Positions 51,586-60,682 of a DNA stretch of 64,000 nt are shown piece after piece. This stretch comes from Oscillospiraceae bacterium (GTDB lineage Bacteria; Bacillota; Clostridia; Oscillospirales; Oscillospiraceae): assembly GCA_910575695.1 (NCBI GenBank), contig CAJTGJ010000012.1, positions 48,803-112,802 of the forward strand, in the 5' to 3' direction. Position 1 is the stretch's first letter. Each line of letters opens with the position of its first letter. The translations under genes and the position numbers were made by a program. Under the pieces are notes generated by a model. That model saw nothing but the letters and a program-made list of their open reading frames with translations. It had not been told where the DNA came from and searched no databases.

Positions 51586-53256
51586 TTACACGTGATAACA
51601 GCCCCCGCCGATGAATTCGCGCATGAGGGAGGTCTTGGGAATGTTGTCCGCCGGGATGGGGAGGAAGTAATTCAGGAATTTCAGGAGCCGTTTGGCCTCA
51701 ATGTACTCCTCGCTGTCCCGGGGAACGCCGAACAGCAGCGGCTGCACGTAGGGCTTGAGCAGGGCCGTTTCATAAATCAGGGACGAGTTGAAAATGACGT
51801 CCGCGCTGTCCTGGTAGGGGAAGATGTTGTTTTCCTCCCCCCGCCGGACGGAGGGCCACATCTTGATGGTGGCCTGGGCGCTGTAGCCCCGGGTGCGGGC
51901 GTCCCGCTCAATGCGCCGCAGGAGGCGGGCGTCGGTGGTGGGGATGCGGTTGTGGTCGTCGATGTTCAGGGTGGTGAGACAGCTGATGTAAACGCGGTAT
52001 TTGCTCTCCTTGGGCAGGGCGTAGGTGAACTGGTCGTTGAGGCAGTGGATGCCCTCGATCACCAGCACGTCCCCTTCCCCCAGGGTGAGGTAATTACCGT
52101 TGTACTCCCGTGCGCCCTTTTTGAAGTTGTAGGTGGGCATCTCCACCGTCTCGCCGTCCAGCAGGCGGACCATGTCCTTGTTGAACTGCTCCACGTCCAT
52201 GGCGCCCAGGCCCTCGAAGTCATATTGGCCGGTTTCGTCCCTGGGGGTGAACTCCCGGTTTTTGAAGTAGTTGTCCGTGCCGATGGCGTGGGGGCGCAGG
52301 CCGCAGGCCCGCAGCTGGGTGGACAGCCGGTGGGAGAAGGTGGTCTTTCCGGAGGAGGACGGCCCTGCGATCATGATGAAGCGGACTTCCTTCCGGGCGG
52401 CGATCTCGGCGGCGATGTCCCCGATTTTCTTTTCCATCATGGCCTCGTAGGCCAGAATGAGCTGTGTAGCGCCGCCCTGGGAGATGGTGGTGTTCAGATC
52501 CGCCACGTTGGAGGCGTTGAGCGCCTCGGCCCGCACGGTGGATTCGTTCAGCGCCCGGAACACCTTCCGGGAGGGGCGGAACGCACCCAGATGGTCGGGG
52601 TCCTTCAGGGTAGGCAGGCGCAGGACGAAGCCGTCCTCAAACAGCTCCAGGGCGAAGCACCTGACGTAGCTGGTGTCCGGCGCCATGTAGCCGTAGAAAT
52701 AGTCCACAAAGCCGTCCAGAGAGTAGACGTTGACATGGGAGTTGATGCGGAAGCTGAGGAGCTGGGCCTTGTGGAACAGCCGCTCCCGGTGGAACAGCTC
52801 CACGGCGTCGTCGGTGTTGATGGACTGCTTTTCGATGGGCAGGGCCAGGGCGGACAGCTCCCGCATCCGCTCCTCCACCCGGTCCAGCAGGGCCTGGTCC
52901 AGGGTGAACCCGCCCCGGGCGCGGATAAAGAGGGCGCGGCTGAGGGAATATTCCACGGAGATGTTGTCCACGTTGTCCCGGCCCGCCTCGTCGTAGAAGG
53001 CTTTGAGCATCAGAAAGAGGGCGCTGCGCTCATAGGTCTGGATGCCGGGGACGTCCTGGGCGGTGACCATCCTCAGCGAGCAGTCCCGGTCCAGGCGCTT
53101 GTGAAGCTCGCACAGCTTCCCGTCCCGGTTGACCAGCAGAATGTCGCTGGAGAACTGAGGCTGAAAGTCCGCCGCAATGGTGCGGTAGGCCGTGCCGAGG
53201 GGGTATTCGTGTTCTGCGCCGTCCACGGTGACCTTTATCATTTTTGTTTCTACCAT
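51586..53256 (-). CDS. TGS-domain nucleoside kinase (uridine kinase-like)
   Basis: A 556-residue fusion: a TGS-like domain (about residues 6-65), a threonyl/alanyl-tRNA synthetase second-additional-like domain (about 66-250), then a phosphoribulokinase/uridine kinase domain (about 285-500, P-loop AGPSSSGKTTFSHR). Family members phosphorylate uridine or other nucleosides. ATG at 53256 is nine bases after AAGGAGG and preferred to 53241. Single gene. Confidence 0.87.
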   Translation of the reverse strand: MVETKMIKVTVDGAEHEYPLGTAYRTIAADFQPQFSSDILLVNRDGKLCELHKRLDRDCSLRMVTAQDVPGIQTYERSALFLMLKAFYDEAGRDNVDNISVEYSLSRALFIRARGGFTLDQALLDRVEERMRELSALALPIEKQSINTDDAVELFHRERLFHKAQLLSFRINSHVNVYSLDGFVDYFYGYMAPDTSYVRCFALELFEDGFVLRLPTLKDPDHLGAFRPSRKVFRALNESTVRAEALNASNVADLNTTISQGGATQLILAYEAMMEKKIGDIAAEIAARKEVRFIMIAGPSSSGKTTFSHRLSTQLRACGLRPHAIGTDNYFKNREFTPRDETGQYDFEGLGAMDVEQFNKDMVRLLDGETVEMPTYNFKKGAREYNGNYLTLGEGDVLVIEGIHCLNDQFTYALPKESKYRVYISCLTTLNIDDHNRIPTTDARLLRRIERDARTRGYSAQATIKMWPSVRRGEENNIFPYQDSADVIFNSSLIYETALLKPYVQPLLFGVPRDSEEYIEAKRLLKFLNYFLPIPADNIPKTSLMREFIGGGCYHV

Positions 53257-53381
53257 ATGGGATGGCCTCCTTGCTGTATGATGTCCCGCCGGGTCAACAG
53301 CGGAAGTGCGCGCTTTTTTGCGTGTCTTGTCTATATCATACAATATTCCGAGGAAAAATACAAGAAGAAATGGTAAAATGC

Positions 53382-54407
53382 TCAGGACGCAAAGGTAGTG
53401 TTATACAGATCGATGCAGGCGGACAGCACGACCTCCAGATGGATCAGGCCGCCCAGGTATTCCCGGCCCGGGTCCTCAATGGGCTGGCCGCTCTCCACCT
53501 GGCGGAACATCCAGTCCAGGGCGGAGGACATCCTGTCGATCTGGGTGCCGATGTGGTAGGCGCCGTCGGAGGTCATGGATTCCTCCATCAGCTGGCTGTT
53601 GTCCTCAGCGGCGGCTTTGTAGGCCTCGATGGTGTCCAGCAGCTCCTGGTACAGCGGGCGGATGGGCTCCAGATCCAGCTCCTCAATGTTGTAGTCGGAA
53701 ATGCCCTGGCTGTAGCATTCGGCGGTGATTTTCTTGACCACGGTGATGGAGTGGCTGAAGCCGTAGGCCAGGAGCTGGTGGCTGTTCAGCATATTCTGTT
53801 CCTCCGCCTCCACCCGCTGGATGCTCATTTCCTGAACAGCCTCCATGAACTGATGGGCCAGCTCCTCAAAAGCAGCCGCGTTGGTCTGGATGGCCTTGTG
53901 GTATTCCTTGGGCTTGGCGTACTGGTCCGCGGCATAGTCGTAATTGCTGGAGATCTCGGAGAAGGTGTCGCAAAGGGTGCGCATGGGGTCGAGGATCCGC
54001 AGGGCCAGGCTGTCCAGCGCCTCATAGGCAGGCTCCAGCGCGGCCACGTAGGCGGCGTCGTCCAGGATATCGGTGTTGCAGCCGGAGATATTATATTTAT
54101 AGGAATGCTCGCTGTCGGGGATCAGGGCGAACTCGTCCTGGTACTCCACCACCTCGTAGTAGCTGTAGAGGGTGTCCAGCACGTCAACGATTTTATTGTT
54201 CAGCTGCACATAGACATTGTATTTTGCCATATCCACCGTTTCGGGGTCCAGGGTTTCCTCCGGTTCGGTGGGGGCGGGCGTGGGAGCCAGGGTGGGCGTG
54301 GGGGCGGCGGTGGGGGCGCTGTCCTTTGGGCTGGAAAGGGAGCAGCCGGTGGACGCCAGCAGCAGCAGGGCCAGCAGCAGGGCGGGGAGCGTTCTGTGTT
54401 TCTTCAT
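53382..54407 (-). CDS. Exported lipoprotein, DUF3829-like
   Basis: A 341-residue predicted lipoprotein: MKKHRTLPALLLALLLLAST then GC with Cys near residue 22 as lipid attachment site, a Thr/Pro/Ala-rich linker (about 30-55), and a helical C-terminal domain (about 60-341) with charged and Tyr-rich helices such as YVQLNNKIVDVLDTLYSYY. Resembles DUF3829 proteins. Function unknown. ATG at 54407 follows AGGAGA; the frame is open beyond it. Confidence 0.78.
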   Translation of the reverse strand: MKKHRTLPALLLALLLLASTGCSLSSPKDSAPTAAPTPTLAPTPAPTEPEETLDPETVDMAKYNVYVQLNNKIVDVLDTLYSYYEVVEYQDEFALIPDSEHSYKYNISGCNTDILDDAAYVAALEPAYEALDSLALRILDPMRTLCDTFSEISSNYDYAADQYAKPKEYHKAIQTNAAAFEELAHQFMEAVQEMSIQRVEAEEQNMLNSHQLLAYGFSHSITVVKKITAECYSQGISDYNIEELDLEPIRPLYQELLDTIEAYKAAAEDNSQLMEESMTSDGAYHIGTQIDRMSSALDWMFRQVESGQPIEDPGREYLGGLIHLEVVLSACIDLYNTTFAS

Positions 54408-54690
54408 GATTGATTGTCTCCTGATTGTCTGATTTATTTGTGTGAGCATAAAAAGGACGGCGCTCCCGCCTGCGGACAGAAGCGTAAAACCTTTTTACTT
54501 ATTCGGATTTTTTCGCGATAAAATAAGAGGCGGCATGACAGCGACGTATCAGGAGGCAGAAGGCCAAGAAAAAATTACCGGTAAAAAGTCGGGATATACA
54601 GCCTCTTTCCGGTCAAACTATGCTCGGATTCCCGATCCAACAGAAAAACAAAAGCAAGGATTCAAAAGATTCAAAAAGGAGAATAAGGAT
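54408..54690. other. Intergenic region before the SASP fragment
   Basis: About 280 bases, no supported gene. GC drops here. It ends with AAGGAGAATAAGGAT, the ribosome site of the SASP fragment; a sporulation-sigma (sigma-G) promoter is expected but was not placed. Confidence 0.4.
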
Positions 54691-54801
54691 ATGTCTAACA
54701 CAAATAATTCTAATCGTCTGGTGGTTCCCGGCGCCCGTGAGGCCATGGATAAGTTTAAGATGGAGGCGGCCAACGACCTTGCTGTACCTGTACCATCTTA
54801 A
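54691..54801 (+). pseudogene. Truncated alpha/beta-type small acid-soluble spore protein
   Basis: The 36-residue frame begins MSNTNNSNRLVVPGAREAMD and continues with KFKMEAANDLA, the conserved first half of alpha/beta SASP, which coat and protect spore DNA. It then reads VPVPS and stops, whereas a full SASP has about 60-70 residues with a second GYNGDLTSR-like helix. The missing half is not found nearby. The break coincides with the start of lower-GC sequence, so insertion or deletion at the island edge truncated it. Confidence 0.8.
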
Positions 54802-54864
54802 AAACGAGAGAAACAGCATTTGACAAACTATGACGAAATATTACTTATTTAGGTGAATCGGCCC

Positions 54865-54910
54865 ATAAAAGCCGGCCTGTCGCAAAGAAATGTGACAAGC
54901 CTGCTTTTAT
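54865..54910 (+). repeat. 17-bp-stem hairpin with GCAAAGAAATGT loop (copy 1)
   Basis: Arms 54865-54881 and 54894-54910 pair at 15 of 17 positions; the 12-base loop is GCAAAGAAATGT. A T-rich stretch follows, so it can act as a terminator. The identical loop appears in a hairpin at 62218-62247. Confidence 0.6.
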
Positions 54911-54997
54911 TCCCTCTTATTTTTGTGAATCAAATCAGAAGTTGGCTCATGTTTTAGGTGAAACAGGAAAATATTCGCTCATTTTTTTGTGGAACAG

Positions 54998-55026
54998 TTG
55001 TAATTCTTCCCCCATCGGAGTATACT
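54998..55026 (+). promoter_or_regulatory. Promoter of the DUF4143 ATPase gene
   Basis: TTGTAA (54998-55003), 17 bases, TATACT (55021-55026). Confidence 0.7.
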
Positions 55027-55058
55027 ATAGCTAATAATGCGGATGGAGGAAAGTGCCT

Positions 55059-56408
55059 ATGCGCTACTTGAAACGGAAAATCGACTTATTTCTGGCAGAG
55101 TGGAAAGCCGCCCCTAACCACAAACCGCTGATCGTCAAGGGACCCCGGCAGGTGGGCAAGACGGAGTCTGTCCGGCGCTTTGCGGAGCGCAGCTACGAAA
55201 ATGTGATCTACATCAATTTTGTGGAGGAACCGAAGTACAAGCTCATCACCGCTGATGGTTACAAAACCGATGATATTGTCAAGAACATCTCCCGCCTGGA
55301 CCCGGGCAAGCGCTTCCTGCCCGGTAAGACGCTGTTTTTCTTTGATGAGCTCCAGGAATTTCCTGACATTGCCACCGCGCTGAAGTTTTTCTCCATTGAC
55401 GGTCGCTTTGATGTGATTTGCAGCGGGTCCATGCTGGGGATCAATTATCGGAAGATCGAGAGCAACAGCGTAGGCTATAAGACAGACTACGAGATGTTCT
55501 CCATGGATTTTGAAGAATTTCTCTGGGCAAAGGGCTATGATGATGGGTTCATTGCTGATCTGCTGGATCATATGCGGACGCTGACGCCTTTCAGCGAATT
55601 GGAACTGTCCGTCTGCAATTCGCTGTTCCTGGATTTCTGCATCCTGGGCGGGATGCCGGCGGTGGTGCGGGAATATGTGGAGCAGGGCACCTTTGAGGGC
55701 TCGCTGGATATCCAGCGTCAGCTCATCGCCGACTACAGAGAAGACATTCGGAAATACGCCGAGGGGCTGGATCAGGGGCGCATCCTCAATGTATTTAATC
55801 AGATCCCGCCTCAGCTAGCCAAGGATAACAAGAAATTCCAGATATCCAAGGTGGCCTCCGGGGCAAGGTTCAAGGACTACCGGGGGTGTATTGAATGGCT
55901 CAGCGATGCCGGGATGGTAAATATCTGCTACTGTCTGAATTTCCCGGAGCTGCCGCTGAAGGGCAACTACGAGGAGACCAAGTACAAGCTGTATTTTGCC
56001 GACAGCGGCCTGCTGGTGGCCATGCTGGACGAGGAGGCCCAGGAGGATCTGCGGGCCAATAAAAACCTGGGGGTGTACAAGGGCGCGCTCTATGAGAACA
56101 TCGTGGGAGAGGCGCTGGTGAAAAGCGGCTGCGGACTGTACTACTATAAGCGGGAGGACTCTACGCTGGAGGAGGACTTTTTTGTCCGCACTGCCTCGGA
56201 ACTGATCCCGGTGGAAGTCAAAGCCACCAACGGCAGGGCCAAGTCCCTGCGCACGCTGATCTCCAGCGAAAAATACAGCGACATTTCCCACGGGATCAAG
56301 CTCACTGGGGGAAACATTGGATACAGTGATAATATCTATACGTTTCCATACTTCTGCGCATTTTTACTGAAGAGGTACTTGAAGTCGGGAAACGGAATGA
56401 CCTCATAG
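55059..56408 (+). CDS. AAA family ATPase with DUF4143 domain
   Basis: A 449-residue P-loop ATPase. Walker A is GPRQVGKTE (residues 28-36), Walker B LFFFDELQ (92-99), sensor SGSMLG near 127. The C-terminal DUF4143 domain ends with a nuclease-like core (LEEDFFVRT, VEVKATNGR; Glu and Lys as in PD-(D/E)XK folds). Such proteins are frequent in gut Firmicutes and Bacteroides; function unknown, possibly defence or toxin-antitoxin related. ATG at 55059 follows GGAGGA by eight bases. Own promoter. Confidence 0.9.
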   Translation: MRYLKRKIDLFLAEWKAAPNHKPLIVKGPRQVGKTESVRRFAERSYENVIYINFVEEPKYKLITADGYKTDDIVKNISRLDPGKRFLPGKTLFFFDELQEFPDIATALKFFSIDGRFDVICSGSMLGINYRKIESNSVGYKTDYEMFSMDFEEFLWAKGYDDGFIADLLDHMRTLTPFSELELSVCNSLFLDFCILGGMPAVVREYVEQGTFEGSLDIQRQLIADYREDIRKYAEGLDQGRILNVFNQIPPQLAKDNKKFQISKVASGARFKDYRGCIEWLSDAGMVNICYCLNFPELPLKGNYEETKYKLYFADSGLLVAMLDEEAQEDLRANKNLGVYKGALYENIVGEALVKSGCGLYYYKREDSTLEEDFFVRTASELIPVEVKATNGRAKSLRTLISSEKYSDISHGIKLTGGNIGYSDNIYTFPYFCAFLLKRYLKSGNGMTS

Positions 56409-56433
56409 GAGAAGGGAACAGGAGAGGATGCAA

Positions 56434-58074
56434 ATGGAATCCTGGAAGAACTGGTTTCAGCCCCACATTTTGGAACGGGGCCGGATCTACTTTAATGAGG
56501 GCCGGGTCTCAGATCTGAAGCGCACGGAGGACGGCTGCACCGCCACTGTGGAAGACACAGAGGAATATGAGGTGGAGATCCTGCTGGATGGAGATTCTAT
56601 TGAGGATATGTTCTGTGACTGTCCCTATGCGGAGGATGGAAATGCCTGTAAGCACATGGCGGCGGTCCTGTTTGCGATATCTGCCGCCGAACCGTCCAAG
56701 AAGAAAGCCCCAGCAAAAAGGGAGCGTCTGACTCCCGCCGGTATTGTAGAAAAGATCCCTGATGGACAGATTCGTTCACTGCTGACAGAATTGATATCCG
56801 CTGATGAAAAACTCTACAGGGCGCTGCTCCTTCGATATGGGGAGACGACTTTGGATGAATGTATGAAAACGCTGAAAAAAGAACTGGCCTCCATCGGAAA
56901 CCAGTACGCTGACCGCCATGGCTATGTCAACTATAGAGACGCGGATGAGTTTGAGGGCGATATGGCTGATTTTATCAGGCGGCAGACGCAGATACTGTTG
57001 GGACGGGGGGAACCGTTGCTGGCACTCCGGGCAGGGATGGATGCACTGCGGGAATACGCAAGCTATGAAACGGAGGAAGACTGCGCCTATGTAGATGACG
57101 CTATGGACGCGATGCTTACGGACATACTTTGCGTCTGTAAGAAAGACGAAGTGTTCGACTTCCTCCTGAAATACGCGGGATCGGCCGGCGAACACTGGAT
57201 TGTCCAGGACTTTGTGGAACAGGCGATTTTCTCCCGGTTTTCCGGAGAGACGTTTGACAGGAAAAAACTGGAATTGATAGATGGACAAATTGCGGACCTT
57301 GAGGTTTCCGGCAAGCAAGGTTATTCCAGAGAATATGAGATGGAACAGCTGCTGACACGCCGTTTTGATTTGATGAAAAAGCTGTCCTCGCCAAAGGAGG
57401 AACTGGACGCCTTTTTAGAACGGTACACAAACTATTCCGATATCCGTAAGCTTCGTGTCCAGCAGGCGCTTGAGGACGGGAAGATGGACGAGGCCATTCG
57501 TCTGCTGGAGGAGGGCAAGTCCGCCGACTGTGACAAACCGGGGCTGGTGGCGGAGTACAGCGAATGGCTGATGAATCTGTACGGGCAGCAGGGGCAGCGG
57601 GACAAGCTGATCAAGGAACTGGAGTATCATATCTTTGTCCTGTCCTCCGGCGGTATGGAAATGCTGAACCGTTTAAAGAAAGTGTGTACACCGGCGCAGT
57701 GGGTCGAGTACAGGGAGCGGTATCTTTCCGGGCGAAATTACCACAAGCTGGAGCTTATGGAATCCGAGGGGCTTTGGGAGCGCCTGATGAAAGCGGTTGT
57801 CAAGTCTAAAAATCTTTCTATCCTGGACCGCTATGAAGCTGCCCTGAAAAAGCGGTATCCGGATGAGATGCTGGGGGCATACGCTTGCATTCTGACGAAA
57901 GAAGCGGCTGCGGCATCCAAACGAAAGCGGTACCAGGAGTTAGTGCACTATCTGAAAAAACTCGGGAGCTACCCGGGCGGGACAGAGCAGGCAGCGCGGC
58001 TGGCGGAGGACTGGCGCACTCGATATATCCGCCGCCGGGCTATGATGGAGGAGCTGCGGAACGCAGGGTTTTAA
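56434..58074 (+). CDS. SWIM zinc-finger domain protein
   Basis: A 546-residue protein. The SWIM motif CDC...CKH (about residues 62-76) near the N-terminus probably binds zinc and nucleic acid or protein. The rest is helical (TPR-like, with EELDAFLERYTN and QRDKLIKELEYH). SWIM proteins often accompany SNF2 helicases, but none is visible. The ATG at 56434 is nine bases from AGGAG; an ATG at 56428 is too close. It starts 25 bases after the ATPase gene, so both likely form one unit. Confidence 0.84.
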   Translation: MESWKNWFQPHILERGRIYFNEGRVSDLKRTEDGCTATVEDTEEYEVEILLDGDSIEDMFCDCPYAEDGNACKHMAAVLFAISAAEPSKKKAPAKRERLTPAGIVEKIPDGQIRSLLTELISADEKLYRALLLRYGETTLDECMKTLKKELASIGNQYADRHGYVNYRDADEFEGDMADFIRRQTQILLGRGEPLLALRAGMDALREYASYETEEDCAYVDDAMDAMLTDILCVCKKDEVFDFLLKYAGSAGEHWIVQDFVEQAIFSRFSGETFDRKKLELIDGQIADLEVSGKQGYSREYEMEQLLTRRFDLMKKLSSPKEELDAFLERYTNYSDIRKLRVQQALEDGKMDEAIRLLEEGKSADCDKPGLVAEYSEWLMNLYGQQGQRDKLIKELEYHIFVLSSGGMEMLNRLKKVCTPAQWVEYRERYLSGRNYHKLELMESEGLWERLMKAVVKSKNLSILDRYEAALKKRYPDEMLGAYACILTKEAAAASKRKRYQELVHYLKKLGSYPGGTEQAARLAEDWRTRYIRRRAMMEELRNAGF

Positions 58075-58082
58075 CTGCATCA

Positions 58083-58111
58083 TTGTCATATGGCGTTTTT
58101 GGCGCTATAAT
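58083..58111 (+). promoter_or_regulatory. Promoter of the Cys-rich hypothetical gene
   Basis: TTGTCA (58083-58088), 17 bases, TATAAT (58106-58111). Confidence 0.8.
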
Positions 58112-58135
58112 AGCTTAGGACAGGAGGTGTTCCCC

Positions 58136-58513
58136 ATGAGCTGCCACAATATAGGTCATGGTTTGAACGAGGTGGTTCGCAAGGTCCTTGAGGAATATGA
58201 CGCTGGATTGATCCCTTATGAGTCTGTTTTTCGTATTTTACAGCAGTGTGTGAAAAGCGTATATTGGTGTGACGGAAACGAGTATGAAGCGACTGCCTGT
58301 ATGTACGACCGCTGTGGTCGGTGTCTGCGGAAAGGGCTGCCTATGTTCAGACTGGGCATTTTATACAACAACCGGGAGGTTTTGGAACTAGTCAAAAAAG
58401 AAGTCGTTGACTACCATCTGTGCCAGGACTGCATTGACAAGCTGGGGATCCAGGCGTTTGTCGATAGCCCATGGGATGTGGAGAAACAGGCCAGATACGA
58501 CTATCATGGCTGA
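58136..58513 (+). CDS. Hypothetical Cys-rich protein
   Basis: A 125-residue protein of unknown family. The ATG at 58136 follows AGGAGG. Several cysteines (CDGNEYEATAC, CGRC, CQDC) suggest a zinc-binding site of CxxC type at the middle and end. Own consensus promoter. Nothing in the neighbourhood defines a role. Confidence 0.7.
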   Translation: MSCHNIGHGLNEVVRKVLEEYDAGLIPYESVFRILQQCVKSVYWCDGNEYEATACMYDRCGRCLRKGLPMFRLGILYNNREVLELVKKEVVDYHLCQDCIDKLGIQAFVDSPWDVEKQARYDYHG

Positions 58514-58668
58514 TTTTACAAAGGAATGGCTGTGCTGAGTTTTTAGCAAGAGGAGAGGCGCAATATGATCTAAAGATCCGCGATGTGGCGGCTGACCTTC
58601 ACCGACCGGCTTTCCGCAATCAAAGCATCGCTCATAGAAGCTGCCGATATGAGTGATGGAATGAGTGA

Positions 58669-58890
58669 TGCGCCGAAGATAAAGCAGCAGAACGTTGGAA
58701 ACAGATCGAGCAGTTCCTGGAACGTCACGATGTCATCCAAAACGCTGATGTGCGGCAGCTTTGCGGCGCCTCTCCGGCGACAGCCAATCGCATCCTTGCG
58801 AAACTTGCGGCAGAGGGAAAACTGCTGAAGTGCCGCAAGGATGGGGGAGTCAATATCAAGTTAAGTCGTTTTATTTGGTTCAAATCATAA
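58669..58890 (+). pseudogene. Remnant of a winged-helix (Fic/RHH-type C-terminal) protein
   Basis: An open frame without a start encodes ERWKQIEQFLERHD then VRQLCGASPATANRILAKLAAEGKLLK, the winged-helix DNA-binding end seen in Fic-family and DNA-binding toxins' regulators. Upstream, in another frame (from about 58583), lies MSDGMSDAP, which would join it after a one-base shift near 58670. The start is absent in the joined frame, so it is a frameshifted fragment of a larger gene. Confidence 0.55.
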
Positions 58891-58914
58891 TTCTTAAAAG
58901 GTAAGGGGCAGAAA

Positions 58915-59508
58915 ATGAAAGACTTTGAAATTGTAGACCTATTGCCGCTGCACAGACAAATGACACTTGCTATTTTTCGTGATCCAGGCACCAAAAAATG
59001 CGAGGTGCAGATTCTGCCCGTTTCGCTGGAAATGGCAGAACTCCAAAACATACAAGCAATGCTGAAAATTCCCTCTCACCTCGGGGATGATGCGGCGACA
59101 GTATCTGTTGAGGTAGATGATATACTGAGCCGCAAGGTTATGGATTGGTGTGAGACCAGGGGCATTTTACCGGAACAGCTGGTGCGGGCATTTGTCTGTT
59201 TTTGCGGTGAGCCGGAAAACGCAGATGTTGTAAAATCTTGGGTGCGCCGGGAATTTGTTCGGAGCAAGATAGACGTAGAAAAACTTCCCTCTGTCACCAG
59301 AGAAGAGTTGGAACAGGATATAGATGCTGTCATGGAACGGGTCGAGAACGGAGAAAGTCCAATTCTGATTCGGAGCGCAGGAACAACAGACTTACTGTTG
59401 TTTGGCTGGGAGGACTATTTGAGACGGTTCCCAACACTGTATACCCCGGAAGAGATTATGGAAATTGAGACGGCGTGCTTGGAAATAAAAGAGACAGAGG
59501 CGGAGTAA
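58915..59508 (+). CDS. Fused RelB-like and Phd-like antitoxin protein
   Basis: A 197-residue protein. Residues about 62-98 (VSVEVDDILSRKVMDWCETR) resemble RelB/ribbon-helix-helix antitoxins; residues about 126-170 (VTREELEQDIDAVMERVENG, then ILIRS and LLLFGWEDY) resemble Phd/YefM. The first 60 residues are a separate domain of unknown type. No RelE-, Doc- or YoeB-like toxin gene is adjacent. An orphan antitoxin or a regulator built from two antitoxin folds is inferred. A GTAAGGGG ribosome site precedes the ATG. Confidence 0.65.
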   Translation: MKDFEIVDLLPLHRQMTLAIFRDPGTKKCEVQILPVSLEMAELQNIQAMLKIPSHLGDDAATVSVEVDDILSRKVMDWCETRGILPEQLVRAFVCFCGEPENADVVKSWVRREFVRSKIDVEKLPSVTREELEQDIDAVMERVENGESPILIRSAGTTDLLLFGWEDYLRRFPTLYTPEEIMEIETACLEIKETEAE

Positions 59509-59560
59509 AGGCTGCCTGAATTGTTATACAGATTTACCAATAAAACAGGAGGGCAACAAA

Positions 59561-60022
59561 ATGTTGGAAGTTGGAACGAAAGCCCCGGAGTTTACCCTGC
59601 CGGACAAAGACGGCAATCCGGTATCCCTGACCGATTTTGCGGGCAAAAAGGTGGTGCTGTATTTCTACCCCAAGGACAACACTCCCGGCTGCACCCGTCA
59701 GGCCTGCGCCTTTGCTGAGGCCTATGGGGAGTTCAAGAAAATCAATGCGGTGGTCATTGGTGTCAGCAAGGACTCGGTGGCCTCCCACCAGAAGTTTGCG
59801 GAGAAGCACGGTCTGCCGTTCATCCTGCTCTCCGACCCGGAACTGACCGCCATCCAGGCCTATGGAGTGTGGCAGGAGAAAAAGCTCTACGGCAAGGTGA
59901 GCATGGGCGTGGTGCGGTCCACCTTTGTGATCAATGAGAATGGTATGATCGAAAAGGCAATGCCCAAGGTGAAGCCCGATACTAATGCCGCGGAGATTTT
60001 GGAATATCTGACAGCAAAATAG
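59561..60022 (+). CDS. bcp: Peroxiredoxin, Bcp family thiol peroxidase
   Basis: A 153-residue thiol peroxidase that reduces peroxides. Peroxidatic Cys44 (PGCTRQAC) and resolving Cys49 match Bcp spacing. The AGDVLYFYPKD-type context and length are standard. Upstream GGAGG sits nine bases before the ATG. It has a terminator and is single; GC-richer than some island neighbours. Confidence 0.95.
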   Translation: MLEVGTKAPEFTLPDKDGNPVSLTDFAGKKVVLYFYPKDNTPGCTRQACAFAEAYGEFKKINAVVIGVSKDSVASHQKFAEKHGLPFILLSDPELTAIQAYGVWQEKKLYGKVSMGVVRSTFVINENGMIEKAMPKVKPDTNAAEILEYLTAK

Positions 60023-60040
60023 CGAGCAGCAGCTCATAAA

Positions 60041-60082
60041 AACAGCTCTGCCATTCCACAAATGCGGGAAGGCAGAGCTGTT
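60041..60082. terminator. Bidirectional terminator between bcp and the LURP-one gene
   Basis: A 12-base-pair stem AACAGCTCTGCC (60041-60052 with 60071-60082); A run on the left gives a minus-strand T run. Confidence 0.75.
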
Positions 60083-60111
60083 ATTCGTGGTACTACCCTC
60101 AGCGGTAAGAA

Positions 60112-60582
60112 CTAGCTGCCTTGGGAGCATTTTACAGCGTCGATGGCCAGCACAATCATCAGGCAGTACAGGGCATCCTCCGGACGGGTGATCTCCATGC
60201 TGTAGGTGTCGGTCCACTTCCAGAGTTCCTTGGACAGCCGCATGACGGTTCGGGCCCCATCCATGACGGTGTAGTCCCATTCCCAGAAGTCGCCCTCGAC
60301 GGTCCAGCCGTTGCAGTCCAGCTGGAATTTGGGGCGAAACAGGGTGAACTCTTTGACAATCTCGCCGGCTAGCTGTTCTCCCACATACAGTTCAAACTTG
60401 GGCAGAAAGGTCAGGACCCGTTCCTGTACCCGACCGACCGGGTTTCCCATCGCGTCGTAAATCTGGAGCCGGTGTCCCCAGCTCAGCTCGCCCTTGACAA
60501 CGTAGACTGTGTTACCGTCCTCATCAAAGATGTCGTAGCTGTCGAACCAGGAGAAAAATCTCTGCTTAAATAATAGTCTCAT
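60112..60582 (-). CDS. LURP-one-related family protein
   Basis: A 156-residue beta-barrel protein of the LURP-one/Tubby-like type (FFSWFDSYDIFDEDGN, VYVVKGELSWGHRLQIYDAMG, repeated strand pattern). The family's role in bacteria is unclear. ATG at 60582 has GGGAGGCG upstream. Convergent to bcp. Confidence 0.82.
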   Translation of the reverse strand: MRLLFKQRFFSWFDSYDIFDEDGNTVYVVKGELSWGHRLQIYDAMGNPVGRVQERVLTFLPKFELYVGEQLAGEIVKEFTLFRPKFQLDCNGWTVEGDFWEWDYTVMDGARTVMRLSKELWKWTDTYSMEITRPEDALYCLMIVLAIDAVKCSQGS

Positions 60583-60682
60583 CTTGGAGCGCCTCCCGCC
60601 GCTTGTGAAAAAGAAATTTGTACTATCTTCAATAAGATACCATATACATTCAAGAAACACAAATCATTTTTGCGAGGAGGAG

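Noticed and set aside
53244..54413. A 389-codon plus-strand frame opposite the lipoprotein gene
   Set aside because: Shadow frame; the minus strand encodes a lipoprotein with signal, lipobox and ribosome site.
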